A DNA stretch of 6,496 nucleotides from a bacterium (lineage in GTDB: Bacteria > Electryoneota > RPQS01): positions 16,288 to 22,783 of the forward strand of contig JAQTRJ010000001.1 of the NCBI GenBank assembly GCA_028711875.1, given 5' to 3'. Of the stretch, positions 1 through 6,287 are shown in pieces. Below the pieces are notes generated by a model that saw only the letters and a list, made by a program, of their open reading frames with translations, had not been told where the DNA came from and did no database searches. Both the position numbers and the translations under genes were made by a program. How positions within the stretch are numbered: position 1 is the stretch's first letter; each line of letters opens with the position of its first letter.

Positions 1-2000
1 GGAAAGGCCGACACGGGCAGATCGTCGCCGTGACCCTCGATGATCTTGGACAAGACTTTCTTCATGTAGTCGGGCGCATTCTCGGGAACGGCGGGCGGGC
101 GACCGATTTTCGCCGTGACCTTGTCCGGGATTTTCACTTCGTGCAGATTGGCCAGCGTCTGATCAACCGCTTCGTAGTTCCGCTTGACGACGTGCTCGCC
201 CTTCTTGCCGTAGGTCTTCTGAATCGTGCGCTTGATGGCGGCGATGGCCTCGTCGCGCGGGAGAATTCCCGAGATCGCGAAGAAGCACGTCTGCATGATC
301 GTGTTGATGCGCAGTCCCATCCCCGTCGCTTCGGCCACTTTGTACGCGTCAATGCAGTAGAACTTCATCTTCTTGGCGATGAGGTCCTGCTGCACTTCGC
401 GCGGCAGCGTATCCCAGACCTTATCGGCGGGAGCCTGCGTGTTCAAGAGGAAGATCGCCCCGTCCACGGCGTCGGACAGCATGTCGTATTTTTCGAGGAA
501 CAACTGCTGGTGACAGGCCACGAACTTGGCGCTGTTGACGAGATAGGTGCTGCGGATCGGGCGCGGTCCGAAGCGCAGGTGCGAGACGGTGACGGTGCCG
601 CTCTTCTTCGAGTCGTACACGAAGTAGCCCTGAGCGAAGAAGTCGGTGTCATCGCCGATGATTTTGATGGAATTCTTGTTCGCGCCGACCGTGCCGTCGG
701 CGCCGAGACCGTAGAACTTGCCGCGGAACACGTCGTCGGGTTCGACCGTGAACTTCGGGTCGTAATCGAGACTCTGGCGCGTGACGTCGTCGTGGATGCC
801 GACCGAGAAGTGATTGCGCGGCGCGGGCTGCTTCAGTTCGTCGAAGACCGCCTTGATCATCGCGGGCGTGAACTCTTTCGAGGACAGTCCGTAGCGGCCG
901 CCGACGATGCGCGGCATGTGCGTGAATCTGCCGTTGCCGGCGGCGACGGCTTCCGCGAGCGCGGTGACCACGTCCTGATAGAGCGGCTCGCCCGACGCGC
1001 CCGGCTCTTTGGTGCGATCGAGCACGGCCAGCGACTTGACGCTGCGCGGCAGAGCGGCCAGAAAGTGCTTCACCGAGAACGGACGATAGAGCCGGACCTT
1101 GAGCACGCCGACCTTGTCGCCGCGCCCGGTCAGATAGTCCACCGTTTCGTGAGCCGGATCGCAGCCGCTGCCCATGAGAATCACGACGCGTTCGGCGTCG
1201 GGCGCGCCCACGTAGTCGAACAGGTGATAGTGACGGCCGATGCGGGCGGCGAACTTGTCCATCGCGTCCTGCACGTGATCGGCGCAGGCCACATAGTAGG
1301 GATTGCAGGCTTCACGGGCCTGAAAGAACACATCGGGATTCTGCGCCGTGCCGCGGATCACCGGATGATCGGGCGAGAGCGCGCGGGCGCGGTGGGCGAG
1401 GATCAGCTCGTCGTCCATCATGTAGCGCAGATCGTCGTCGGCGAGGCCGACGATTTTCTGCACTTCGTGGGAGGTGCGGAAGCCGTCGAAGAAATGCACG
1501 AACGGCACGCGCGCCTTCAGCGACGCGGCCAGCGCGATGACGGCGAAATCGTGGACTTCCTGCACGTTGGTCGAGCCGAGCAGGCCGAAGCCCGTCGAGC
1601 GCACGGCCATGATGTCGCTATGATCGCCGAAGATCGAGAGCGCGTGCGTGGCGATCGTGCGGGCCGAAACATGGAAGACCGTGCTCGTGAGTTCCCCGGC
1701 AATCTTGAACATGCTGGGGATCATCAGCAGGAGTCCCTGCGAGGCGGTGAAAGTGGTGGTCAGCGCGCCGGTTTGCAGTGCGCCGTGGACGGCCGCCGAA
1801 GCGCCGCCTTCGCTCTGCATTTCGATAACGGTGGGGACGGTGCCCCAGATGTTGCGCCGCCCCATGGCGGACCATTCATCGGCCCATTCCCCCATATTGG
1901 ATGATGGAGTGATCGGGTAGATGGCACACACCTCACTAATGCGGTGGGCGGTGTTGGCGGCCGCCTCGTTCCCGTCAATCGTGAGAATCAGTTTGGACAT
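1..2000 (-). CDS. nifJ: Pyruvate:ferredoxin (flavodoxin) oxidoreductase, N-terminal 666 codons (partial, runs off left edge)
   Basis: The product converts pyruvate and CoA to acetyl-CoA and CO2, passing electrons to ferredoxin or flavodoxin in the cytoplasm; it uses thiamine diphosphate and 4Fe-4S clusters. I translated the minus strand from the ATG at 2000 with no stop to the window edge. Residues 1-250 form the pyrimidine-binding domain with YPITPSSNM at 28-36. Thr31, Glu64 (IEMQSEGG) and Arg114 (HVSARTIATH) fall at the numbering known for the Desulfovibrio africanus enzyme's active site. Residues near 260-410 form the transketolase-C-like domain (LMGSGCDPAHE near 275). Residues near 415-580 form the gamma-type domain (GLGADGTVGANKNSIK near 430). 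The last residues, DDLPVSAF, begin the conserved stretch preceding the YEKR motif. Family members are about 1170-1230 residues, so the ferredoxin domain and ThDP-pyrophosphate domain lie beyond the edge. The start is fixed by family alignment and a GGAG site. It is transcribed divergently from the exported-protein gene. Confidence 0.97.
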   Translation of the reverse strand, partial: MSKLILTIDGNEAAANTAHRISEVCAIYPITPSSNMGEWADEWSAMGRRNIWGTVPTVIEMQSEGGASAAVHGALQTGALTTTFTASQGLLLMIPSMFKIAGELTSTVFHVSARTIATHALSIFGDHSDIMAVRSTGFGLLGSTNVQEVHDFAVIALAASLKARVPFVHFFDGFRTSHEVQKIVGLADDDLRYMMDDELILAHRARALSPDHPVIRGTAQNPDVFFQAREACNPYYVACADHVQDAMDKFAARIGRHYHLFDYVGAPDAERVVILMGSGCDPAHETVDYLTGRGDKVGVLKVRLYRPFSVKHFLAALPRSVKSLAVLDRTKEPGASGEPLYQDVVTALAEAVAAGNGRFTHMPRIVGGRYGLSSKEFTPAMIKAVFDELKQPAPRNHFSVGIHDDVTRQSLDYDPKFTVEPDDVFRGKFYGLGADGTVGANKNSIKIIGDDTDFFAQGYFVYDSKKSGTVTVSHLRFGPRPIRSTYLVNSAKFVACHQQLFLEKYDMLSDAVDGAIFLLNTQAPADKVWDTLPREVQQDLIAKKMKFYCIDAYKVAEATGMGLRINTIMQTCFFAISGILPRDEAIAAIKRTIQKTYGKKGEHVVKRNYEAVDQTLANLHEVKIPDKVTAKIGRPPAVPENAPDYMKKVLSKIIEGHGDDLPVSAF

Positions 2001-2006
2001 GGTGAA

Positions 2007-2010
2007 CTCC
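2007..2010 (-). promoter_or_regulatory. Ribosome binding site of nifJ
   Basis: On the minus strand the bases GGAG lie six bases before the ATG at 2000. This supports that start, which also gives active-site numbering identical to the characterised Desulfovibrio africanus enzyme. Confidence 0.75.
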
Positions 2011-2050
2011 GAAAATACTATCGCACGTGTAGGCAAAACATAAGCGTAGC

Positions 2051-2079
2051 AATCTAACGATTCTCCCTCAGAAAATCAA
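2051..2079 (-). promoter_or_regulatory. Candidate promoter of nifJ
   Basis: Read on the minus strand, TTGATT (2079-2074) is followed by exactly 17 bases and TAGATT (2056-2051). Transcription would begin near 2044, leaving a leader of about 44 bases before the ATG. The match to the primary-sigma consensus is moderate. Confidence is raised because the two other genes in the window have candidate promoters with the same spacing and a TAnATT -10 box. Confidence 0.5.
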
Positions 2080-2211
2080 CGAAATTGTGAAAAAATTCTT
2101 ATTTCTGACAGGCATAGTCGCATTCGAGTTCATCAAGATTACCCCTTGTTTTTGTCACGGATTAGATGGATTCCCGAACGCCCCGGAGAGGCATCGGTGC
2201 GGGGTGGTAGA

Positions 2212-2260
2212 GCGTAATTGGTCTTGCGATTCTATATCTTTTATTCATAGAAAATTACGC
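2212..2260. repeat. Imperfect inverted repeat upstream of the exported-protein promoter
   Basis: The arms GCGTAATT (2212-2219) and AATTACGC (2253-2260) are perfect inverse complements. An inner pair, TCTAT (2231-2235) and ATAGA (2247-2251), is nested between them. The element ends about 33 bases upstream of the -35 box at 2294. It could be a binding site for a dimeric regulator or the end of an unseen small transcript; the sequence does not decide which. Confidence 0.4.
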
Positions 2261-2293
2261 AATCCACTGAGTCTATCCTCGAAATAAATTTTC

Positions 2294-2322
2294 TTGCATT
2301 GGCTGATCGTGCGGGCTATATT
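2294..2322 (+). promoter_or_regulatory. Candidate promoter of the exported-protein gene
   Basis: TTGCAT (2294-2299), a 17-base spacer and TATATT (2317-2322) predict a transcript start near 2329, about 80 bases before the ATG at 2410. The -10 box matches the primary-sigma consensus at five of six positions; the -35 box is weak beyond TTG. Its position also argues that the in-frame TTG at 2299 is not the translation start, because that codon would lie inside the promoter. Confidence 0.55.
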
Positions 2323-2327
2323 AGGAT

Positions 2328-2369
2328 GGGATGGTTTGGGGAGCGAATTCGTTTGCCTGCACCCATCCC
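2328..2369 (+). other. Possible 5' leader hairpin
   Basis: GGGATGG (2328-2334) can pair with CCATCCC (2363-2369), a seven-pair stem beginning at the predicted transcript start. An alternative register pairs 2324-2330 with 2362-2368. A hairpin at the 5' end could stabilise the message. No known riboswitch or leader family is recognised. Confidence 0.35.
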
Positions 2370-2398
2370 GGACATCGTGGGCCGAAAACTCGGAACCT

Positions 2399-2404
2399 GG
2401 GGAG
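2399..2404 (+). promoter_or_regulatory. Ribosome binding site that sets the start at 2410
   Basis: GGGGAG ends five bases before the ATG at 2410. The open frame extends upstream to a TTG at 2299, but that extension lacks a comparable site and would bury the signal peptide behind 37 residues. This site therefore decides in favour of 2410. Confidence 0.8.
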
Positions 2405-2409
2405 ATCTT

Positions 2410-2466
2410 ATGAAGACAGCAGCCGTTTTGCTCATGGCGTGCGCGCTGGCCGCCAGCGCGGCCGCT
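2410..2466 (+). other. Sec signal peptide coding segment
   Basis: The first 19 residues run from Met-Lys through a hydrophobic core (AAVLLMACALAA) to Ala-Ala-Ala before Gln-Pro-Glu-Glu. This fits cleavage by signal peptidase I after residue 19. Cys11 sits too close to the N terminus, with too much hydrophobic core after it, to be a lipoprotein cleavage site. Confidence 0.85.
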
Positions 2467-5400
2467 CAGCCGGAAGAGGAGATTCTCTGGACGCGGACGT
2501 ATGGGGGGCAGTCTGCGGATGCCGCGGAATGGATTGAGCCTGTGGAAGACGCAGGCTTTGTGTTTTGCGGAACTAACTGCTCGGGATCTGAGAACGGCTG
2601 CCAGATATGGCTAGTCCGGATAAATAACGACGGCGATATGGAGTGGCAGCGGTCTTATGGAGGATACGCCTACGAGTACGGCGAGAGTATGGCAAAGAAA
2701 GCTGACGGCGGATATGTATTGACCGGGCCTACAGAATCCTATGGCGCGGGGGGGCAGGATTTCTATCTGGTCAGCACCGATGCCTCGGGAAATCCGCTGT
2801 GGACGCGCACCTTCGGGGGCGATGAAACGGATCGGCCGTATGTCGTGCGACAATGCGCGGATGGCGGATTCATGCTGGCCGGATACACCACGTCATTTGG
2901 AAACGGCGGCCAGGACATGTATCTGGTCAAGACCAACGCCTCGGGTGAGATGCAGTGGTCGCGGACGTTTGGCGGTTCCCAGGATGATTTAGCCTACTAT
3001 GCCATTCAGACGGAAGACGGCGGTTACATTCTGGCCGGATTAACCTATTCCTTCGGCGCGGGGGAGCGAGATGTGTACGTGGTGAAGACGGATGCGGAAG
3101 GAAATCCGGTTTGGACAAGAACCTATGGCGGAGCCGATATTGATTTTGGCGAATCCATCAAGCAGACCCGTGATGGCGGATACATTGTTTGCGGAGCAAC
3201 AAAGTCCTTCGGTCCGGATTGGCATAATGCGTATCTCATCAGGATCAGCAGCGACGGTAATGTCATCTGGCAACAGGCATACGGCGGGCCCTATCCCGAC
3301 CATGCCATGGACGTCGTCGAATGCCCGGACGGGGGTTATTTCGTAGCGGCAGGTTATCGCCCTTCCTTAACTGCGCCCTATGAAGGCTGGCTATTCAAGG
3401 TGAATGAGAGCGGAGAAATGCTGTGGCAACAGACGGTCGGGGGAATCGCCGATGACTGGCCCCTTAACTGCCACTTGACTCCCGAGGGAGGATATATTGT
3501 GGCAGGAACAACCCACTCCTTTGGAGCAGGCAGCGAAGACGCTTGGCTGATTCGAGTCGGAGGCGAGTCGGGTTCAGAGGGTACCGACGTTTCCGGAACG
3601 GTCTCCGGCGTTTGGGACATCGCGGGATCGCCCTATCGAGTGCTCGGCGACATCACCGTTCCGACCGATCATACGCTGACCATCACTCCGGGAGTGCAGG
3701 TGCTCTTCACGGGACACTACAAGTTCAATATCTACGGCACAGTCATCGCCGAAGGGACGGAGCAGGACTCGATTGTCTTCACGCGCGCTTATCCCACGGA
3801 AGAATCGAAATGGTGGGGATTGCGAATCTATGAAGCCGGCTCGAACGCGCGATTCGCATATTGCGTCATTGAATACGGCAAAGCCACTGGGGATTTGTAT
3901 GATCGTTCCGGCGGCGGAATCATGTGTCTGCAATCCTCGCCCCGTTTCGACCATTGTACGATTCGCAACAACTGGGCGCAGCATAACGGGGGTGGAATTC
4001 TCTGCGATAGCGGCACCCCGCGTTTCAACCGATGCGTCATCACGGGGAATACCGGTGTGTATGGCGGCGGTGTGAACTGTTGGCACACGTCGGCGGTGTT
4101 CACCAGCTGCACAATTAGCGATAATTTTGGAACAGCGGCTGGTGGCGCGCTTCGCATCGGAGAATCCAGCGCGAGCTTTGAAAATACAATTTTCGCGTTT
4201 TCCGTGGGGGGGCCGGGCATGTGCTTTAACGACGGATCGCCCTACGGAGAATTCCATTACTGTGATTTCCACGGAAACAGCGGCGGCACCTTTTCGGGGC
4301 CGACTCCCGCCGGTCTGGGAGTCCTGAATCAGACCAACGTCAATGGCGACCCGTGCGATCAGTTCTTCAACATTTTCCTTGATCCCCTGTTCGCTGACCA
4401 CGCGGCGGCTGACTACCACCTGACTCCGTTATCGGCGTGCATCAATGCGGGAAATCCGGCAAGCCCGCACGATCCCGACGGGTCCATTGCGGATATCGGA
4501 GCATTCCATTTCGGCTTGCCGCCCGGGCATCATTTCGTTTCCGTTCCACCCACCGGACAGCCCTATGCGTTCGTGGTGGACGGCGCAACGGTGGACGGCC
4601 AGCCGCTCGAGCCGGGCGATGAGATCGGTGTGTTCGACGGCCTGCTGTGCGTGGGAGCCGCGCCGGTGGGAGAGGAGTGGCCGCTCACGGTCACGGCCTG
4701 GGCGGCGGACATCATTCATGATCTGCCCGGTTTCCTGTACGGCAATCCGATCACCTACCGCGTGTGGTCGCACGAGTTGGACGTGGACGTTTACGCCGAT
4801 GCGAATTATACGGTGGGCGACGGTCTGTTCGGAACCGGCGCGTACTCGCGGATCAGCCTTGCCGCACAGGCCGCCACCGAGCAGCACCTTCCGCTGCTCG
4901 CGAACTACGCCAATCTGATCTCGCTCACTGTGCGTCCCGAAGAGCCGTCAGTCGAAGCCGTGTTCGGAGGGATTGCAGGACTGCAGGCGGTGTATGACGA
5001 CAACGGACACGTTTTCATTCCGCCCGACGTGAATACGTTTGGTGAGCTGCCGCTGACCGAGGGCTACCGCGTTTTCTGCACGGCGGTCGAAATGCTGACC
5101 GTGTTCGGCTTGCCGGTGAATCCTATGATGGAGTATCCGCTGCGCGCCGGACAATGGAACTGGATCGGCTACCCGCTCGACGTGTGCGTGCCGGTCGAAG
5201 ACGCGCTGGCCTCCATCGCACCTCATCTGATTATCATTCAGGATGATGCGGGCGGGGCGTGGATTCCGGGAGAAGGGATCAACACGCTGGGCGAACTCGT
5301 GCCGGGCAAGGGCTACATGATTCTCGTGACTCAAGACTGCGTGCTGAGCTACGGCGCGCCGCCGGCGCAAACGCAGAACCGCTCGCGCGATGTAGCCTCG

Positions 5401-6024
5401 GTTTCGCTGGCCGGACCGCCGCCGACGGGATTGCCCTATCACGTGGTGGTCAAGCTCGAAGACTGGCCGCCGAACAGCCGCCCGAGCCGGATCGAACTCT
5501 ACGACGGCGCGTGCGGAGTCGGCGCGGCGGAAGTTTCGACGGCAAGCGACTGCGTTCCGGTCGTGGCGTGGCAGGGAGTTCCCGAACTCGGTCTGGAAGG
5601 CTTCACTCCGGGACACGCAATGGAAATCGTCGCTCGCGACAAAGCGGGTCGGATTCTGCCGTGCCGCGTGACGCAGGGCGCTCCGTCGTTCGGATCGGGC
5701 GGTTACGGCATCGTGGTGCTGAGCACGGACGAAAATTCCGCCGAAACGCCCGGCTTGTTCTCGGTTGGGGAAGGCTATCCGAATCCGTTCAATCCGGCGG
5801 TCACGATTCCCTATACGCTGCCCGAGGCGGGAGCGGTCACCATTCGCGTGTTCAATTCCCTCGGCCAGACGCTCTGGGAATCTGTGGAATCGCAGACGGC
5901 GGGCGAACATCGCTTCACGTTCGATGTCTCGCAGCTATCGAATATTCCAGTCAGCGGGCTGTATTTCGTGCGGGTGGAATTTGCCGGACGCGGACAGATC
6001 CGCAAGCTGATTCTGCTGCGATAA
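2410..6024 (+). CDS. Large modular exported protein: beta-propeller, beta-helix and T9SS sorting tail
   Basis: This 1204-residue protein is predicted to cross the inner membrane by Sec and the outer membrane by the type IX system, ending secreted or surface-bound. In order: signal peptide (1-19); seven 52-residue repeats (27-383), a probable seven-bladed propeller; right-handed beta-helix (about 400-700) with Gly-Gly-Gly rungs and two cysteine ladders; a 'P-TG-PY' domain (about 707-818); a two-fold repeated domain (835-982); a second 'P-TG-PY' domain (about 996-1104); and a sorting tail (1115-1204) with YPNPFNP at 1123-1129 and a basic end. No catalytic motif is visible, so a binding, adhesion or structural role is more likely than an enzyme, but the function is unknown. 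The gene has its own promoter and terminator and looks monocistronic. The first half is less G+C-rich than the second, suggesting modular assembly. Confidence is high for the gene and export, low for function. Confidence 0.93.
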   Translation: MKTAAVLLMACALAASAAAQPEEEILWTRTYGGQSADAAEWIEPVEDAGFVFCGTNCSGSENGCQIWLVRINNDGDMEWQRSYGGYAYEYGESMAKKADGGYVLTGPTESYGAGGQDFYLVSTDASGNPLWTRTFGGDETDRPYVVRQCADGGFMLAGYTTSFGNGGQDMYLVKTNASGEMQWSRTFGGSQDDLAYYAIQTEDGGYILAGLTYSFGAGERDVYVVKTDAEGNPVWTRTYGGADIDFGESIKQTRDGGYIVCGATKSFGPDWHNAYLIRISSDGNVIWQQAYGGPYPDHAMDVVECPDGGYFVAAGYRPSLTAPYEGWLFKVNESGEMLWQQTVGGIADDWPLNCHLTPEGGYIVAGTTHSFGAGSEDAWLIRVGGESGSEGTDVSGTVSGVWDIAGSPYRVLGDITVPTDHTLTITPGVQVLFTGHYKFNIYGTVIAEGTEQDSIVFTRAYPTEESKWWGLRIYEAGSNARFAYCVIEYGKATGDLYDRSGGGIMCLQSSPRFDHCTIRNNWAQHNGGGILCDSGTPRFNRCVITGNTGVYGGGVNCWHTSAVFTSCTISDNFGTAAGGALRIGESSASFENTIFAFSVGGPGMCFNDGSPYGEFHYCDFHGNSGGTFSGPTPAGLGVLNQTNVNGDPCDQFFNIFLDPLFADHAAADYHLTPLSACINAGNPASPHDPDGSIADIGAFHFGLPPGHHFVSVPPTGQPYAFVVDGATVDGQPLEPGDEIGVFDGLLCVGAAPVGEEWPLTVTAWAADIIHDLPGFLYGNPITYRVWSHELDVDVYADANYTVGDGLFGTGAYSRISLAAQAATEQHLPLLANYANLISLTVRPEEPSVEAVFGGIAGLQAVYDDNGHVFIPPDVNTFGELPLTEGYRVFCTAVEMLTVFGLPVNPMMEYPLRAGQWNWIGYPLDVCVPVEDALASIAPHLIIIQDDAGGAWIPGEGINTLGELVPGKGYMILVTQDCVLSYGAPPAQTQNRSRDVASVSLAGPPPTGLPYHVVVKLEDWPPNSRPSRIELYDGACGVGAAEVSTASDCVPVVAWQGVPELGLEGFTPGHAMEIVARDKAGRILPCRVTQGAPSFGSGGYGIVVLSTDENSAETPGLFSVGEGYPNPFNPAVTIPYTLPEAGAVTIRVFNSLGQTLWESVESQTAGEHRFTFDVSQLSNIPVSGLYFVRVEFAGRGQIRKLILLR
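2488..3558 (+). repeat. Seven tandem 52-residue (156-base) repeats, probable seven-bladed beta-propeller
   Basis: The unit reads W-x-R-x-[YF]-G-G, then about 16 residues, D-G-G-Y, a hydrophobic A-G strand, T-x-S-F-G-A-G, then D-x-Y-L-V-K-T-D-x-x-G-x. The leading Trp codons start at 2488, 2644, 2800, 2956, 3112, 3268 and 3424, a spacing of exactly 156 bases every time. The seventh unit stops after about 45 residues, and the residues EEEIL just before the first Trp resemble the missing strand. That suggests ring closure by pairing the N and C termini. Such Gly-Gly, Trp-rich repeats are typical of extracellular propellers. The ligand is unknown. Confidence 0.85.
3607..4515 (+). other. Right-handed parallel beta-helix domain
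   Basis: The domain opens with a lead-in typical of such proteins (GVWDIAG, then ITPGVQVLF and an IYGTVIAEGT strand). Rungs of 25-26 residues follow, each marked by a Gly-Gly-(Gly/Ala) start at residues 501, 527, 552 and 577, with turns such as CTIRNN and CVITGN. It closes with the common ending ACINAGNPASPHDPDGSIADIGAFHFG. In known families this fold occurs in pectate-lyase-like enzymes, adhesins and surface proteins. I see no lyase or hydrolase active-site residues that I would defend. Confidence 0.8.
4528..4863 (+). repeat. 'P-TG-PY' domain, copy A
   Basis: Residues about 707-818 share a pattern with the segment at 996-1104: P-x-T-G-x-P-Y-x-x-V-V, then R/DEI-x-[VL]-[FY]-D-G, then C-x-G-A-A-x-V, a V-x-A-W strand and L-x-G-F-x-x-G. 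The similarity is clear by eye but diverged, indicating an old duplication. Domains of this type occur next to T9SS tails in FCB-type secreted proteins (family recollection, not searched). The role is unknown. Confidence 0.65.
4909..5355 (+). repeat. Two-fold internally repeated domain
   Basis: Residues 835-900 and 917-982 are two 66-residue halves that align with a single one-residue shift. Shared landmarks are N-x-I, P-V/S-V-E-x-A/V-hydrophobic, x-I-A-x-x-L, D-D-x-G, [FW]-I-P, N-T-x-G-E-L, G-Y-x-[VI] and a final Y/F-G. The halves are joined by a linker with GQWNWIGYPL. The two-fold design suggests a pseudo-symmetric beta-rich module. I do not recognise a named family with certainty. Confidence 0.65.
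5395..5721 (+). repeat. 'P-TG-PY' domain, copy B
   Basis: Residues about 996-1104 are the second copy of the domain at 707-818. They contain PPTGLPYHVVV, IELYDGACGVGAAEV, VPVVAW and LEGFTPG in the same order. This gives the C-terminal half an A, two-fold domain, B arrangement directly before the sorting tail. Confidence 0.65.
5752..6021 (+). other. T9SS type A C-terminal sorting domain (Por secretion tail)
   Basis: Residues 1115-1204 begin GLFSVGEGYPNPFNP and continue T-I-P-Y-T-L-P, V-T-I-R-V-F-N-S-L-G-Q, A-G-E-H-R-F-T-F-D, S-G-L-Y-F-V-R-V and a final basic K-L-I-L-L-R. This is the classic order of the FCB-group sorting tail, recognised by the type IX outer-membrane machinery and usually cleaved on export. 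The same Ig-like fold is sometimes annotated as FlgD-like in candidate phyla, so T9SS use depends on Por/Spr genes elsewhere in the genome. Confidence 0.88.
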
Positions 6025-6039
6025 TCGTTATTCCGTTTG

Positions 6040-6078
6040 AAAAAAGCGGAGAAGGCTTCTGCCTTCTCCGCTTTTTTT
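6040..6078 (+). terminator. Strong rho-independent terminator, likely bidirectional
   Basis: A perfect 17-pair stem (6040-6056 with 6061-6077) closes a TTCT loop and has the G+C-rich core GCGGAGAAGGC. It starts 15 bases after the stop codon of the exported-protein gene and ends in seven T. The six A on the other side would form the U-tract for transcripts arriving on the minus strand. Confidence 0.92.
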
Positions 6079-6094
6079 GCCTGCCCCTCATTGC

Positions 6095-6158
6095 GATTAG
6101 GCAACGGGCTCTGTCCCGTTGCGCGCATGACCGTCAGGACAGAGCCTGACGGCTAATC
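6095..6158. repeat. Paired inverted hairpins resembling a REP/BIME element
   Basis: Copy 1 (plus strand) is GATTAG (6095-6100), stem GCAACGGG (6101-6108), loop CTCTGT, stem CCCGTTGC (6115-6122). Copy 2 (minus strand) is GATTAG (6158-6153), stem CCGTCAGG (6152-6145), the same loop CTCTGT, stem CCTGACGG (6138-6131). Eight bases separate them. The stems differ at four positions, each compensated on the partner strand, while foot and loop are identical. REP sequences likewise have a conserved tetranucleotide at the 5' foot of a hairpin and occur in inverted pairs. No RAYT transposase gene is in this window, so the assignment is by architecture only. Confidence 0.6.
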
Positions 6159-6191
6159 AGGAATTGCTCGCGGCGACGTAAAATTCTCCGC

Positions 6192-6224
6192 AAGAGGGAC
6201 AATTTCCCGCCAATGTCCCTTTTT
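6192..6224 (+). terminator. Second terminator-like hairpin
   Basis: AGGGACA (6195-6201) pairs with TGTCCCT (6214-6220). The stem extends by a G-U and two A-U pairs at its base to ten pairs, with a 12-base loop. It runs into TTTTT (6220-6224). It could back up the terminator at 6040 or end minor read-through. The large loop and weak lower stem keep confidence modest. Confidence 0.4.
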
Positions 6225-6287
6225 CTCTATCTCTTTGTATTTGGGCAGAAAGAAAGTGTACCAGCGTGTAAACAAGTCCGTATCCAT

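Larger units (their letters stand above)
2001..2409. other. Divergent intergenic region, no convincing gene
   Basis: This 409-base stretch separates the divergent starts of nifJ and the exported-protein gene. It is visibly richer in A and T than the flanking genes. It holds the two outward-facing candidate promoters, an imperfect inverted repeat at 2212-2260 and a leader hairpin at 2328-2369. A 66-codon frame starting GTG at 2087 begins MKKFLFLTGIVAF. It has no ribosome binding site, no recognisable family and a tail unlike a secreted peptide, so I do not call it a gene. Confidence 0.7.

Noticed and set aside
30..1904. A 624-codon open frame on the plus strand
   Set aside because: It lies wholly antisense to nifJ, whose translation matches a known family with active-site residues in place. 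The plus frame is rich in Arg, His, Val and Asp with no recognisable domain, as expected from the shadow of a G+C-rich gene.
2087..2287. A 66-codon frame starting GTG with a signal-peptide-like MKKFLFLTGIVAF
   Set aside because: There is no ribosome binding site, no family resemblance and no coding-like composition. It overlaps an inverted repeat and ends just before the next gene's promoter. The resemblance comes from an A+T-rich start.
2299..2409. A 37-codon in-frame upstream extension of the exported protein from TTG at 2299
   Set aside because: It contains the probable -10 box and predicted transcript start, lacks a ribosome binding site, and would place 37 residues before a clear signal peptide.
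2410..2442. Cys11 in the signal peptide as a lipoprotein cleavage site
   Set aside because: The preceding residues fit a lipobox poorly, the cysteine is too near the N terminus, and the hydrophobic core continues beyond it to a good Ala-Ala-Ala site.
3574..4419. A 281-codon minus-strand frame inside the exported-protein gene
   Set aside because: It is antisense to the beta-helix, whose repeats and motifs establish the plus frame; no start site or family is seen.
5259..6149. A 296-codon plus-strand frame overlapping the end of the exported protein
   Set aside because: It is out of frame with the T9SS tail, very rich in Arg and Gly, and runs through the terminator; it is a shadow.
6095..6158. 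A CRISPR repeat or short array
   Set aside because: There are only two copies, in inverted rather than direct orientation, with diverged stems and no spacer-sized interval.
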